Shown here: positions 43,937 to 56,132 of the stretch, one piece after another
Position numbering within the stretch: the stretch's first letter is position 1
Layout: each line of letters begins with the position of its first letter
Assembly: GCF_000803065.1 (NCBI RefSeq)
Contig: NZ_JSXI01000041.1
Span: forward strand, 1-64,000
DNA from: Sphingomonas sp. ERG5
Lineage (GTDB): Bacteria; Pseudomonadota; Alphaproteobacteria; Sphingomonadales; Sphingomonadaceae
DNA length: 64,000 nucleotides
Reading direction: 5' to 3'
Made by a program: the position numbers and the translations under genes
The notes under the pieces: model-generated
What the model saw: only the letters and a program-made list of their open reading frames with translations
Database searches by the model: none
What the model was told of the DNA's origin: nothing

Positions 43937-44026
43937 CCGTTCGCCCTGAGCCTGTCGAAGGGCCGTTCTTCTTGTTCCGGCGCAAGAGCAGAAGGACGGG
44001 GCTTCGACAAGCTCAGCTCGAACGGG
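43937..44026. repeat. inverted pair of family B dispersed repeats
   Basis: CGTTCGCCCTGAGCCTGTCG (from 43938) faces GCTTCGACAAGCTCAGCTCG (from 44000). The same unit occurs near 1506 and at 28283-28412. It is intergenic, next to the end of the DUF952 gene. Confidence 0.7.
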
Positions 44027-44055
44027 TGAGGTTATTCTGCCCAGCCGATCGGGTT

Positions 44056-44405
44056 CTAGCTGGCCACCGGAAGCTTGACGGAACCGTCGGCGAGTCTTTC
44101 CAGCGGCCCATAGGCAAAGACCGTCTCGAGCAGCAGCGGCCCGTAAATATGCGGGAACAGCTGCCCGCCGCGCGACTCTTCCCATTTCAGCGAGGTGCCG
44201 AACGATCCGAGATCGACCGCCGCGACATGCAGGCCGGTCTGGCCGGCGAAATGCTTGTCGACCGTCTCGGTCAGCTGCTCGCAGGTCGATAGGTGGATAT
44301 AGCCGTCGGCCAGGTCGATCGGCGCGCCAGCGAAGGTCCCGTCACGTTCCAGCACCGCCATCTGATCGGCGGTAAGGACCTTGTAGGCCGTGACGGGAAA
44401 CTCGC

Positions 44406-44409
<4 letters not shown>
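44056..44409 (-). CDS. DUF952 domain protein
   Basis: The 117-residue protein has the DUF952 pattern: AYKVLTADQMAVLERDGTFA, then GAPIDLADGYIHLSTCEQLT, then VAAVDLGSFGTSLKWEESRG and FPHIYGPL. The ADGYIHLS and FPHIYG segments define the family, which has an ADP-ribosyltransferase-like fold but no established activity. Its ATG overlaps the gyrA stop (ATGA), so it is translated with gyrA. Confidence 0.9.
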
Positions 44410-47177
<2,768 letters not shown>

Positions 47178-47292
47178 ATTTCAAAGCTTTCGGGTTGTGT
47201 TACGTTGCGGTTACGTCACTAGCCGATCAGCTTCGCCGTGACCACCCCCACACGCGCACACGAGCGCGCGCGCGGGGTGGTTCGAGAGGTGT

Positions 47293-47613
47293 TTATTTGC
47301 AGGCCTTCTTGGTCGCGTTGCCCGCCTTCGAGCAGTTATAGGTGACCCGTTTTCCGGTCGTCGTCCTGGCCGTGACCATGCGGCCAGCCGGGGCCGCCAC
47401 GACGGCTTTCGTGGTCCGCTGCGTCGAGACGGCGGCGCGAGTCCTGACCGCCGGCGCACGCGTGGCGGTCGTGGCCGTGGTTCTGGTCACCGCGGTGGTT
47501 TTCACCGCGGTGGTCGCAGCGGTTTTCGCGACTGGCTGGGCGGTCGCCACACTGGCGGCACCGGCGAAGAGCGCGGATGCGGCGAGGATCGAGGTGATGA
47601 GTGTTTTCGACAT
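47293..47613 (-). CDS. small exported Thr/Ala/Arg-rich protein (106 aa)
   Basis: ATG at 47613 with AGGAG upstream. A signal peptide (SKTLITSILAASALFAGAAS, cleaved near ATAQP) is followed by a low-complexity segment rich in Thr, Ala, Val and Arg (TTAVTRTTATTATRAPAVRT), ending in VTYNCSKAGNATKKACK with two Cys. It is highly basic. Function is unknown; similar small basic periplasmic proteins are common in sphingomonads. It lies alone between gyrA and an SDR gene. Confidence 0.75.
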   Translation of the reverse strand: MSKTLITSILAASALFAGAASVATAQPVAKTAATTAVKTTAVTRTTATTATRAPAVRTRAAVSTQRTTKAVVAAPAGRMVTARTTTGKRVTYNCSKAGNATKKACK

Positions 47614-47712
47614 GAGTTCAACTCCTGACCTGTGCGGCGCTTCATCGCGCCACTGATCAGGGTAATGCGCCGGTGCGGGTGTCGGCGACGTGACCCGCGG
47701 GTGAAATGATTG

Positions 47713-48435
47713 TCATGCGGGGATTTCGGCGCCGTCCCAGGCGAAGAACTTGCCGCTGTCGGGCGCGCGCAACCCATCGATGACGTCGAGCAACTGGACC
47801 GCCGCGCGGTCGGGCGTGAGCAGATTGCCGGCGGTCACATTGCCCTGAAAGGGGCGCGACAGGGCGGTGTCGACCGTGCCGGGGTGCAGGCCGACCACGA
47901 TCGAGCTGCTGTTGCGGCGGCGCTCCTCGATCGAAAGGGTCCGAATCAGCATGTTGAGTGCCGCCTTCGACGCGCGATAGCCGTGCCAGCCGCCGAGCCG
48001 ATTGTCGGCGATGCTGCCGACTCGCGCGGTCAGGGCGGCGAAGACGGTGCGGCCAGTCTTCGGCATCAGCGGCAGGAAATGCTTGGCGAGCAGGGCGGGG
48101 CCGATCATGTTGATCGCGAAGTTTCGGGCGAGCCAATCGGGGTCGAGATCGGCCAACGCCTTTTCCGGGCCATGATCGCCTTCGTGGAGCAGGCCCGTCG
48201 CAATGAAGATCAATGTCGGAGCGGGACCCGTCGCGGCTATGGCGGCGGCTGCGGCAATCGTCGCTTCATCGGTCAGGTCGATATGGCGCTTGCCGCTGTC
48301 GCGGCGGGCGAAGCCATGCACCACATCGAAGGCGCCTTCCTCGATCAGCGCGGCTTCGAACGCCGCGCCGATCCCGCCCGATGCGCCGATGACGATCGCC
48401 GCCCCGGTCAAGCGGCGTCCCGCATGAAGCGCCAC
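47713..48435 (-). CDS. SDR family oxidoreductase (CsgA-like)
   Basis: The 240-residue protein begins with AAIVIGASGGIGAAFEAALI, the NAD(P) loop, and has the catalytic GYRASKAALNMLIRTLSIEE. The second half has HPGTVDTALSRPFQGNVTAG, a pattern of the CsgA/sniffer-like SDR group. The start ATG at 48435 overlaps the end of yaaA by 28 bases, so coupling is likely. The substrate is unknown. Confidence 0.88.
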   Translation of the reverse strand: MALHAGRRLTGAAIVIGASGGIGAAFEAALIEEGAFDVVHGFARRDSGKRHIDLTDEATIAAAAAIAATGPAPTLIFIATGLLHEGDHGPEKALADLDPDWLARNFAINMIGPALLAKHFLPLMPKTGRTVFAALTARVGSIADNRLGGWHGYRASKAALNMLIRTLSIEERRRNSSSIVVGLHPGTVDTALSRPFQGNVTAGNLLTPDRAAVQLLDVIDGLRAPDSGKFFAWDGAEIPA

Positions 48436-49169
48436 TGGGTGTCATTGCTCTCGGCGGCATCGAAGCGATAGCCATCGGTGTCGAAGCTCTTCATCGCGTC
48501 GATGTCGCTCACACGGTGTTCGCAGAGCCAGCGTGCCATCATGCCGCGCGCGCGTTTGGCGTTGAAGCTGATGAAGCGCGGGCCGTCGGGGCCGGGCTCG
48601 CGGAAATCGACCTGGACAACGCGAATCGCCTGGGGAAGCTTGCCGGCCACCGCCGCCCAATATTCCTGGCTGGCGAGGTTGAGCACCACGCCCGATCCTT
48701 CCTCGGCAACGTCGTGCGCAAGCAGATCGGCAATCCGGTTGCCCCACCAGTCGTACAGGCTCTTGCGTCGCGGCGCCCAGCGCGTGCCCATTTCCAAGCG
48801 ATAGGGCCGCATCGCATCGAGCGGGCGGAGCAGGCCATACAGGCCCGACAGCAGCCGGAGATGGTCCTGGGCGAAGGCGATCCCGGCTTCGTCGACCGTC
48901 CGGGCCTCGAACCCGGTATAGACGTCGCCGGCAAATGCGAAGATCGCCGGGCGATGCGGGGCGTCGCCGAATCCGGCGAACCGGTCGGCGTTGAGTTTCG
49001 CCAGAGGGCGGGAGATCGCCATCAGTTCGGCCAGCCGTTTCTGGCTGAGATTGGCGGCGGATGCGGCCAGCCCGGCGGCTTCGGTCGCAAAGCGTGGTTC
49101 GGTTGGCGCCACGGCCGGGATCGGCTTGGCATAATCCAGGGTTTTAGCGGGGGAGAGAACGGCGATCAT
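48408..49169 (-). CDS. yaaA: peroxide stress protein YaaA
   Basis: The 253-residue protein starts MIAVLSPAKTLDYAKPIPAV and carries the YaaA (DUF328) blocks LNADRFAGFGDAPHRPAIFA, AFAGDVYTGFEA and RLLSGLYGLLRPLDAMRPYR LEM. In E. coli YaaA limits intracellular iron and DNA damage under H2O2 stress. The family shares a helix-hairpin-helix-like DNA-binding fold. It overlaps the SDR gene downstream. Confidence 0.93.
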   Translation of the reverse strand: MIAVLSPAKTLDYAKPIPAVAPTEPRFATEAAGLAASAANLSQKRLAELMAISRPLAKLNADRFAGFGDAPHRPAIFAFAGDVYTGFEARTVDEAGIAFAQDHLRLLSGLYGLLRPLDAMRPYRLEMGTRWAPRRKSLYDWWGNRIADLLAHDVAEEGSGVVLNLASQEYWAAVAGKLPQAIRVVQVDFREPGPDGPRFISFNAKRARGMMARWLCEHRVSDIDAMKSFDTDGYRFDAAESNDTQWRFMRDAA

Positions 49170-49366
49170 GCCGCCCGGTTAGCGGCGCGATCGGCGCTGG
49201 TCAAAGCGATGCTGGGGCATGCGGAACCGACGAACGGGTTCAATCGTCGTGCAGCGCGTGCGGGACATGCGTTTCCTCATGCCGCTTGCTTGAACCGGAC
49301 GCCGGGGGTGGCTACAGCGGCCGGGCGAGGGAGGGCGCCGTGCGCCGCCAATAGGAGAGTTTCATC

Positions 49367-50689
49367 GTGAAGACATTGTCCCGGGTCGCACTGGCGGCCA
49401 TCTTGATCGCCAGCACGTCGAGCGTCGCGATCGTGGCGCCAGCCTATGCGAAGAAGAAAGAAGAAGCCAAGGCGCCAGGCCTGCAACTGAGCAAGGAAGC
49501 CCGCGAGTTCGCGATCAAGATCGACGAAGCCGCACGTGCACGCGAAGCTGCACCGGCAGCCGGCAAGCCAGCGGCCGATGCCGCTTACCTCGCTGCGCTG
49601 GATGCCAATCTGCCGGGCCTCGAAGGCGTCGCGAAGAGCGATGACGAGCTTTACATCGCCCAGGCCTATCGCTTCCAGTATGAAGCGCTCAAGATGGGCG
49701 ACAAGGGCAATGAGAATGTCCTTGCCGGCCCGCTCGACAAGCTGCTCGCCAATCCAAAGACGCCAAAGGATTCGATCGGCCGCTACGCGTTCATGCGCGG
49801 CAACATCGCCTATAACGCGAAACAATATCCGGTCGCGCTGAGCAACTATGCCAAGGCGAAAGAGGCGGGTTACGCCAGTGGCGACCTGCCGCTGCTGATG
49901 GCCAAGGCAAAGATCCTCGGTGGCGATGCCCCCGGCGGGATCGCCGATATCGAAGCGGTGGTGACGGCGGACAAGGCAGCGGGCAAGCCGGTATCGGAAG
50001 ACCTGTACACCTACGCGATTACCGCGTTGCAAAAGACCAACGACAATGCCGCCGTGCAGCGCTGGACGCGCAACTGGCTGCATAGCTATGGCACGCCGAA
50101 GAACTGGCGCACGGCGATTTACGTGTTCGGCTTCCAGGGCGCGGGCGCCAAGCGCATCGACAAGAAGCAGCGCGTCGATCTGTTCCGCCTGATGCGCGCC
50201 ACCAATGGCCTTGCCGGTCAGGACGATTATCTCGAATATGCCGAACTGACCTTCTCGATCGGCCTCGGCAGCGAGACAATCACCGTGCTCGACGAGGGCA
50301 AGAAGAACGGGAAGATCCCGGCATCGAGCACGACGGCCACTCAGTTCCGCGCCGATGCCGTCAAGCAGATCGGAACCGAAGGTTCGCTTGCCGCGCAGGA
50401 AACGAAAGCGAACGCAGCAAAGACCGGCGCGGTGGCTGCCGACACCGGCGATTTCTGCCTGGGCAGCGGCAATTATGCCAAGGCGATCGAGATGTATCGC
50501 CTCGCGCTGACCAAGGGATCGGTCGATGCCGACGAAGTGAATACCCATCTTGGTATCGCGCTGACCGCGACTGGCGACAAGGCCGGCGCCAAGGCTGCGT
50601 TCGCGCTGGTCAAGAATGCGCCGCGCAACGAAATCGCGACGTTGTGGACGACCTGGATCGATGCGCCAGCCGGCGCGCCTGCCGCCTGA
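49367..50689 (+). CDS. exported TPR-like protein (440 aa)
   Basis: GTG start at 49367 with AGGAGAG upstream. A signal peptide (RVALAAILIASTSSVAIVAP, ending near AYA) is followed by KKKEEAKAP and a repeat-rich helical protein. Segments such as YAFMRGNIAYNAKQYPVALS NYAKAKEAG and FCLGSGNYAKAIEMYRLALT KG look like tetratricopeptide repeats, suggesting a periplasmic scaffold. I do not recognise a named family. An intrinsic terminator follows. Confidence 0.78.
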   Translation: MKTLSRVALAAILIASTSSVAIVAPAYAKKKEEAKAPGLQLSKEAREFAIKIDEAARAREAAPAAGKPAADAAYLAALDANLPGLEGVAKSDDELYIAQAYRFQYEALKMGDKGNENVLAGPLDKLLANPKTPKDSIGRYAFMRGNIAYNAKQYPVALSNYAKAKEAGYASGDLPLLMAKAKILGGDAPGGIADIEAVVTADKAAGKPVSEDLYTYAITALQKTNDNAAVQRWTRNWLHSYGTPKNWRTAIYVFGFQGAGAKRIDKKQRVDLFRLMRATNGLAGQDDYLEYAELTFSIGLGSETITVLDEGKKNGKIPASSTTATQFRADAVKQIGTEGSLAAQETKANAAKTGAVAADTGDFCLGSGNYAKAIEMYRLALTKGSVDADEVNTHLGIALTATGDKAGAKAAFALVKNAPRNEIATLWTTWIDAPAGAPAA

Positions 50690-50715
50690 GCGATCCGAAT
50701 CCGGAAAAAGACGGG

Positions 50716-50742
50716 AAGGGCGGCAGCGATGCCGCCCTTTTT
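50716..50742 (+). terminator. intrinsic terminator after the TPR-like gene
   Basis: AAGGGCGGCA and TGCCGCCCTT form a 10-bp stem with loop GCGA, followed by a run of T (TTTTT). It lies 27 bases after the stop codon. This is the clearest Rho-independent terminator in the window. Confidence 0.85.
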
Positions 50743-50758
50743 CGTTGATCGCGGGTGG

Positions 50759-51226
50759 TCAGTAGGACCGGACGGGGATGCCCGGTACCGATTTCGCGGT
50801 CCGGATCGTCAGCGACGTCTTGACGCTCGCAACGTTCGGCGCCGGGGTGAGATGCGTCGTCAGGATGTCCTGGAAGCTTTTCAGGTCGCCCGCGACGATC
50901 TTCAGGATGAAGTCGATTTCACCGTTGAGCATATGGCATTCGCGGATTTCCGGAATCGCCGCGACATGGTCTTCGAACGCGGCCAGATCATGCTCGGCCT
51001 GGCTGCGCAGGCTGACCATCGCGAAAACGGTAATCGGATAGCCCAATGCCGCTGCATCGAGTTCGGCATGATAGCCCTTGATCGCACCCGCATCTTCCAG
51101 CGCGCGGACCCGGCGCAGGCAGGGTGGGGCGGTCAACCCGACCCTTTCGGCCAATTCGACATTCGTCATCCGCCCGTCATCCTGCAACAATCCCAGAATC
51201 TGCCGGTCGATCTGATCAAACGCCAT
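50759..51226 (-). CDS. Lrp/AsnC family transcriptional regulator
   Basis: The 155-residue protein starts at ATG 51226 (MAFDQIDRQILGLLQDDGRM), with GGAGTT seven bases upstream. The helix-turn-helix is NVELAERVGLTAPPCLRRVR, and the RAM domain has YHAELDAAALGYPITVFAMV and CHMLNGEIDFILKIVAGDL. Such regulators sense amino acids. The divergent neighbour is the histidine kinase gene at 51411. The target is unknown. Confidence 0.91.
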   Translation of the reverse strand: MAFDQIDRQILGLLQDDGRMTNVELAERVGLTAPPCLRRVRALEDAGAIKGYHAELDAAALGYPITVFAMVSLRSQAEHDLAAFEDHVAAIPEIRECHMLNGEIDFILKIVAGDLKSFQDILTTHLTPAPNVASVKTSLTIRTAKSVPGIPVRSY

Positions 51227-51410
51227 TGCGTACAACTCCCGCGCGACGCGAATTTTCGCGCGCATCTCTATTGTTCAGCATAAGATAATTGCGGCGGAAC
51301 GCAATTGTCCCACATTGCTACGTCCCAAAATCAACAGTTCCTCAAGCGGCGTATGCCGGTTAAGAAATCCTTACGACGCGCCTTTCGCGCGTCGGCCCGG
51401 GGGCCCCGAT

Positions 51411-53300
51411 TTGCGCTTCGACGACAGCCTTGAAACGGTGCTTTCGGCAGACATGTCGACGCCGTTTGGCGCGCAGTCGGCATGGCGTCAGCTGGTCGAC
51501 CTGATCGGTCGACGGCGCGTGCCGGTGGATCCGGTGGCGATCGAGCGGCTAAGAATGATCCGCGGGCGCGTGCCGCCACCGGTACGCGCGGCGAGTGCGC
51601 GCTCGCTCGCCTATGCCGATCCACCTGCGGCTCTGGTGCAGGTGTTCGCCGAGGATGAGATTGCCATCGCCGCGCCAGTGCTGCGTATGGCGACGATGCG
51701 CGCCGACCAATGGATCGAGATTCTGCCGGGTTTATCGCCGGCGGGTCGTTCGGTCTTGCGTCATCGCCGCGACCTGGCGCCTGAGGTGCGCCGCGCCCTG
51801 GAAAGCTTCGGTTCGGTCGATTTCCGTCTGCCGGCTGCCGAAATCGAAGAGGAGCTCCGGCCGATCGAGCGAACCGCGTCACCGATCGACGCGTTGAATC
51901 AGGGGCACACGCAAGCCAATCCTATCGATGCGGTCGAGCCTGTCTTGGCCGAACCGGTCGCACGAGCCGATCATGTCGCAGTGCCAATTCAGCTGGTCCC
52001 CCCGGAAACGGCATTCGTTTCGCTAGGATCCGTTGCACTCGGCCTGCCGGTCGTCGCCGAAGCGCTTCGCAAGGCAGAGAATAACAATGCCGCCGCGATC
52101 GCCATCGATTCGCACGACGCCCAATCCGAGGGCCCGTTCCAGATCAACGAGTTGCTCGAACGAATCGACGCCTATCAGCGCCAGCGCGAGGACAAGCCCG
52201 GCGTTCCGCTGCTGCACAGCGATTACGACGCACAACCGGCCCTGTTCGAACTCGAACCCGTTCAGTCGCCCAGCTTCCGCTTTGAGACCGACGCGGCGGG
52301 AATCGTGCGCTGGATCGAGGGCGCCGCGCGCGCGCCACTGATCGGCTTGTCGCTCGACTTCGCGGCGTTGCCCAGCGGATCGCGTGTTGATGGCGTCGCG
52401 GCCGGCGCGTTTCGCCGCCGTGCCGGGTTCGCCAATGCCCGATTGATCGTGGAGGGCAATTCGGATGCCGCCGGCCAGTGGCGCATCACCGGTATCCCGG
52501 TTTTCGATCGCGAGACCGGGCGCTTCACCGGCTATCGCGGCACGGCCCGCCGTCCGCGTGCCGATGAGAGCGCGGAGCCCGTACGTATCTCTCGCAATCC
52601 GCAATCGGATGCACTGCGCCAGCTTGTCCATGAGTTGCGGACGCCGACCAACGCCATTGCCGGCTTTGCCGAGATGATCGAGACGCAGCTGCTCGGCCCG
52701 GTGCCGCAAGTGTATCGCGACCATGCCAGTCAGATTCGCAGCCAGGCGGCCGATCTGCTCACCGCGATCGACGATATCGATCTTGCCGCACGGATCGAAT
52801 CCCATGCGCTCGATCTCAGGCCCGGCACCGTTCCGGTCGCGACCTTGCTCGCCCAGATTGCGGATGACCTGGCGCCGCTCGCACGGTTGCGCGGTACCGT
52901 GTTGAAGATCGGGCCGGGGTCGCCGGAAATGGCGATCGCGGGGGACGATCGCGCCGTCGAACGGCTGATCGCCCGGCTGATGGCGACATTGGTCGCGTCC
53001 GGCAGCAATGGCGAGACGATCGGTATCTCAGCCGAACTGGGGGTCGATGCTCAGGTCATCCTCATCTTCGATCGCCCACGCACGCTCGCGGCCTATGGCG
53101 TCGAGAACATCCTGATGATCGATGCCGAAGCGGAGGCCGAGGCCGAAGGCGCACCGCTGCTCGGTACGGGTTTCGCGCTGCGGCTGGCGCGTAATCTTGC
53201 CAGCGAACTCGGTGGTGCGCTGGTGATTGGCGAGCAAGCCTTGACTTTGCACCTGCCCGCCGCCGTTATCGCTGCTGTGGAGCAGGTTTCTTCCAGCTGA
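51411..53300 (+). CDS. histidine kinase-like protein with degenerate ATP domain
   Basis: A TTG at 51411 (LRFDDSLETVLSADMSTPFG) is the likely start, with ATG 51453 as an alternative. The N-terminal half (through about residue 150) has a helical region like DUF2336-type sensor parts. A PAS-like region precedes a HisKA motif, QLVHELRTPTNAIAGFAEMI, with the phosphoacceptor His407. The ATPase domain keeps the G2 loop (LLGTGFALRLARNLASELGG) but the N-box reads DRAVERLIARLMATLVASG, without the usual Asn, and no DxGxG loop is seen. Kinase activity is doubtful. The deacetylase gene follows 2 bases later. Confidence 0.8.
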   Translation: MRFDDSLETVLSADMSTPFGAQSAWRQLVDLIGRRRVPVDPVAIERLRMIRGRVPPPVRAASARSLAYADPPAALVQVFAEDEIAIAAPVLRMATMRADQWIEILPGLSPAGRSVLRHRRDLAPEVRRALESFGSVDFRLPAAEIEEELRPIERTASPIDALNQGHTQANPIDAVEPVLAEPVARADHVAVPIQLVPPETAFVSLGSVALGLPVVAEALRKAENNNAAAIAIDSHDAQSEGPFQINELLERIDAYQRQREDKPGVPLLHSDYDAQPALFELEPVQSPSFRFETDAAGIVRWIEGAARAPLIGLSLDFAALPSGSRVDGVAAGAFRRRAGFANARLIVEGNSDAAGQWRITGIPVFDRETGRFTGYRGTARRPRADESAEPVRISRNPQSDALRQLVHELRTPTNAIAGFAEMIETQLLGPVPQVYRDHASQIRSQAADLLTAIDDIDLAARIESHALDLRPGTVPVATLLAQIADDLAPLARLRGTVLKIGPGSPEMAIAGDDRAVERLIARLMATLVASGSNGETIGISAELGVDAQVILIFDRPRTLAAYGVENILMIDAEAEAEAEGAPLLGTGFALRLARNLASELGGALVIGEQALTLHLPAAVIAAVEQVSSS

Positions 53301-53302
53301 GC

Positions 53303-54322
53303 GTGGCAGGGACTGCCTCGCCTTCGATCGGGTCGATTTATCGTCCCGCGCCGCCGGCTGCCGCCGACCGGGTCATATGGCCTGACAATTTTGGCACGCG
53401 CTTCACGATCATGGTCGATACCGAGGAAGAATTCGACTGGGGCGCGCCCTTGTCGCGTGATGCCCGCACTGTATCGGCGATCCGCGCATTGCCGGAGGGA
53501 CATCGCCGTTTCGCTGAGCGCGGCGTGCCGCTGACCTATCTGATCGACCATCCCATTGCGACCAATCCCGTGTCGATCGATGTGCTGCGGGAGGTTCTCG
53601 CGGATGGGCGTTCGGCGATCGGCACGCAACTCCACCCCTGGGTCAGCCCGCCTTTCGATGAAGAATTGACGCCGGCAAACAGTTTTGCGGGAAATTTGCC
53701 TGCGTCGCTCGAAGCGGCGAAGCTCGACATCCTGACCGATGCCATCACGCAAGGCTTTGGCGCGGCGCCCCGAGTCTATCGTGCGGGGCGTTACGGCATC
53801 GGGCCAGCGACAGCCGCGTTGCTCGCATCGCGCGGCTATCGGATCGATAGCTCGATGCGGGCCGCGTACGATTATAGCGCGGAGCATGGCCCGGATTTTC
53901 GCGCGATCGGCAATCACGCATTTCATCTCGGTGAGGTGATGGAATTGCCGCTGACCACCGTTTTTATCGGCGCGGCGCGGCGCGGCGCGGCGAGCCTGTA
54001 CGATGCTCTTGGCCGTATTCCGAAAGGGCGGGGGCTGTTCGCTCGCGCCGGCCTGTTGTCGCGCGTTGCCCTGACGCCGGAGGACATGCCGCTGGCCGAT
54101 GCGCTGGAGGCGATTGCCGTTGCAGTGGGGCAAGGCGTGCAAGTGCTCAATTTCTCGTTCCATTCGCCATCGCTCGCGCCTGGGCATACGCCTTATGTCC
54201 GCGATACGAAGGATCTCGCGGCGTTTCACCATTGGTGGGACAAGGTGTTGGCGAATCTTGACCGGCGTGGCGTTCGTGCTGCGTCGCTCGATGAGCTCAT
54301 CTCCGCCGGCATACGGGCGTAA
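53303..54322 (+). CDS. polysaccharide deacetylase family protein
   Basis: GTG start two bases after the kinase stop. The 339-residue protein has the NodB-fold motifs FTIMVDTEEEFDW (catalytic Asp), GTQLHPWVSPPF (metal His), FRAGRYGIG-like YRAGRYGIGPATAALLASRG, and FHSPSLAPGHTPYVRD. It resembles WalW-like deacetylases of surface polysaccharide loci. No signal peptide is seen. Cotranscription with the upstream kinase is likely. The substrate is unknown. Confidence 0.87.
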   Translation: MAGTASPSIGSIYRPAPPAAADRVIWPDNFGTRFTIMVDTEEEFDWGAPLSRDARTVSAIRALPEGHRRFAERGVPLTYLIDHPIATNPVSIDVLREVLADGRSAIGTQLHPWVSPPFDEELTPANSFAGNLPASLEAAKLDILTDAITQGFGAAPRVYRAGRYGIGPATAALLASRGYRIDSSMRAAYDYSAEHGPDFRAIGNHAFHLGEVMELPLTTVFIGAARRGAASLYDALGRIPKGRGLFARAGLLSRVALTPEDMPLADALEAIAVAVGQGVQVLNFSFHSPSLAPGHTPYVRDTKDLAAFHHWWDKVLANLDRRGVRAASLDELISAGIRA

Positions 54323-54371
54323 AGCTCGACTTGCCAGCGGCGGCGCGCCTCCGCTAACGGAGCAGATGGTG

Positions 54372-54448
54372 GGGCCTGTAGCTCAATTGGTTAGAGCTGC
54401 CCGCTCATAACGGGTAGGTTGCGGGTTCAAGTCCTGCCGGGCCCACCA
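54372..54448 (+). tRNA. tRNA-Ile2 (anticodon CAU, lysidine-modified)
   Basis: Cloverleaf of 77 nt with encoded CCA: acceptor GGGCCTG/CGGGCCC, D arm GCTC/GAGC, anticodon loop CTCATAA (CAU) closed by GCCCG/CGGGT, T arm GCGGG-TTCAAGT-CCTGC. The C4-G69 and C5-G68 pairs of the acceptor match the recognition pattern of tRNA-Ile lysidine synthase TilS, so Ile2 is preferred over elongator Met, though CAU alone does not decide. Confidence 0.9.
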
Positions 54449-54528
54449 ACCCTCTGCATTAAAATGCCTGTTGGCGTACTACGCCGCTTGCATCCGCCCC
54501 CTCAACCCGCGTAGAGGCCCCCATTCGT

Positions 54529-54607
<79 letters not shown>

Positions 54608-54818
54608 ACCGTTTTCCGAGGGCGTTCCAGCGGCTCTCAAAGCGTCCCAAGCGCCTCGCCGATATCTAATAAAATCAGAAACTTAGCGTCTCGCTGGGTC
54701 CCAGGGGCTGGACTTGCAGCCCATGCAACTTTTAGCCAGTTTCTTGGTATCGATCACGCTGGACCAAGAGAAGTACCAAGAACGGTACCAAGGTGCAGGA
54801 TGCGCTGGAGTACCGGAG

Positions 54819-56096
54819 ATGCTGACAGATATCGCGCTCAAAGCCCTCAAGCCTGCCCCGAAGCCCTATAAGCGCTCCGATGGTGGCGGGTTGTTCATCT
54901 TCGTCAAACCCAACGGAGGCAAATTCTGGGGCCTCGGTTGCAACGTCAACGGCAAGCAGAAATTCTTCTCGGGCGGGTCCTACCCGACGGTTAGCTTGCG
55001 CGAGGCCCGCGATTGGCGTGCCGCGATCAAGGCTCAGCTCCTGCTGGGCCTAGAGCCGAATGCGCGCCCCAAACCCCGGAAGCAACGTCGTGCGCTGTCC
55101 CCCGGCGAACCGCCGCCCGACAGCTTTGAGGCTGTGACGCTGGAATGGTACGAGACGCGGCTCCTCAGTTGGTCTCCGCGCTATGCGGGCGTGCTCATGC
55201 GCCGCATGAAGGCCGACATATTCCCTGTCGTTGGTCGGCAGCCCATCGACACCATCACGCCGCGCCAGATGCTGGAGGCGCTGAGAGCGATCGAGAAGCG
55301 CGGCTCAATCGAGATGGCGCATCGCGTGAAGAACCATTGCAGTGAAGTCTTCCGCTACGCCATCCCTGACGGACGCTGCCAAAGCGATCCATGTCGCGAT
55401 CTCGCGCCTGCGATGGCCAAGCCGAAGCCCACGCAGCATCGCGCCAAGGTGGCGAGCAGAGACCTGCCGGAGTTCTTCGTCAAGCTGAATGCGGACGGCG
55501 GCGACCGCATGAGTCATCTGGCGCTTCGCTGGACGATCCTCACGATGGTCCGGTCGCAGGAAACACGATTCGCTGAATGGTCCGAATTCGAGGGGCTCGA
55601 CACCGAGGAGCCAGTGTGGCGCATCCCGCCCGAGCGGATGAAGAAGCGTTCGGAGCATCTGGTGCCCTTGCCCCCGCAGGCGATGAAGATGCTCGACGAG
55701 ATTCGCCGAGCCAATGTCTACCTCGCTGCAGGCAACATGAAGTTCGGGCGCTACCTTTTTCCCGTGCCGACATCGAGGACGGGCACGATCAGCGAAAACC
55801 GGATGCTCGACATCATGTACCGGATCGGCCTGCGCGGCAAAGCCACTGTGCATGGGTTCCGCGGCCTTGCCAGCACCGTCTTAAATGAGAGCGGCCTGTT
55901 CGAGCCCGACTGGATTGAGAACCAGCTGGCGCATACGCCGAGGGGTGTCAGAGCGGCCTACAATTCAGCTCGCTACCTAAACCATCGGCGAAAGATGATG
56001 GAATGGTGGGCCGACTATCTCGACCAAGCTGAGGCACGGAGCGCGCCGCAGGAAAAGGCTCGGCAAAGCGCGATAATCGGCCACGCGGCAGATTAG
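54819..56096 (+). CDS. int: site-specific tyrosine integrase (P4 type)
   Basis: ATG at 54819 (MLTDIALKALKPAPKPYKRS), a typical P4-integrase start. The N-terminal DUF4102 domain (SDGGGLFIFVKPNGGKFWGL) precedes the core-binding domain and a catalytic domain with ILTMVRSQETRFAEWSEFEG (Arg I), VHGFRGLASTVLNESG (HxxR) and HTPRGVRAAYNSARYLNHRR (Tyr). It has 425 residues, complete. It is placed next to tRNA-Pro and precedes a restriction island, so it is the likely mobiliser. Confidence 0.93.
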   Translation: MLTDIALKALKPAPKPYKRSDGGGLFIFVKPNGGKFWGLGCNVNGKQKFFSGGSYPTVSLREARDWRAAIKAQLLLGLEPNARPKPRKQRRALSPGEPPPDSFEAVTLEWYETRLLSWSPRYAGVLMRRMKADIFPVVGRQPIDTITPRQMLEALRAIEKRGSIEMAHRVKNHCSEVFRYAIPDGRCQSDPCRDLAPAMAKPKPTQHRAKVASRDLPEFFVKLNADGGDRMSHLALRWTILTMVRSQETRFAEWSEFEGLDTEEPVWRIPPERMKKRSEHLVPLPPQAMKMLDEIRRANVYLAAGNMKFGRYLFPVPTSRTGTISENRMLDIMYRIGLRGKATVHGFRGLASTVLNESGLFEPDWIENQLAHTPRGVRAAYNSARYLNHRRKMMEWWADYLDQAEARSAPQEKARQSAIIGHAAD

Positions 56097-56110
56097 AGGA
56101 TTCAAACGAA

Positions 56111-56126
56111 AAAGGCAGGCGCCTTT
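56111..56126. terminator. hairpin between the integrase and the metalloprotease gene
   Basis: AAAGGC and GCCTTT form a 6-bp stem around AGGC, with A-rich sequence on the left side and T residues at both ends when read on either strand. It separates two convergent genes. Confidence 0.45.
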
Positions 56127-56132
56127 GTCGCG

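Noticed and set aside
43801..44292. Rightward frame beginning MTQDLAPRPMPDLYRL
   Set aside because: It runs through the family B repeats (translation with RPEPVEG and GLRQAQLERV, typical of repeat DNA) and then opposite DUF952.
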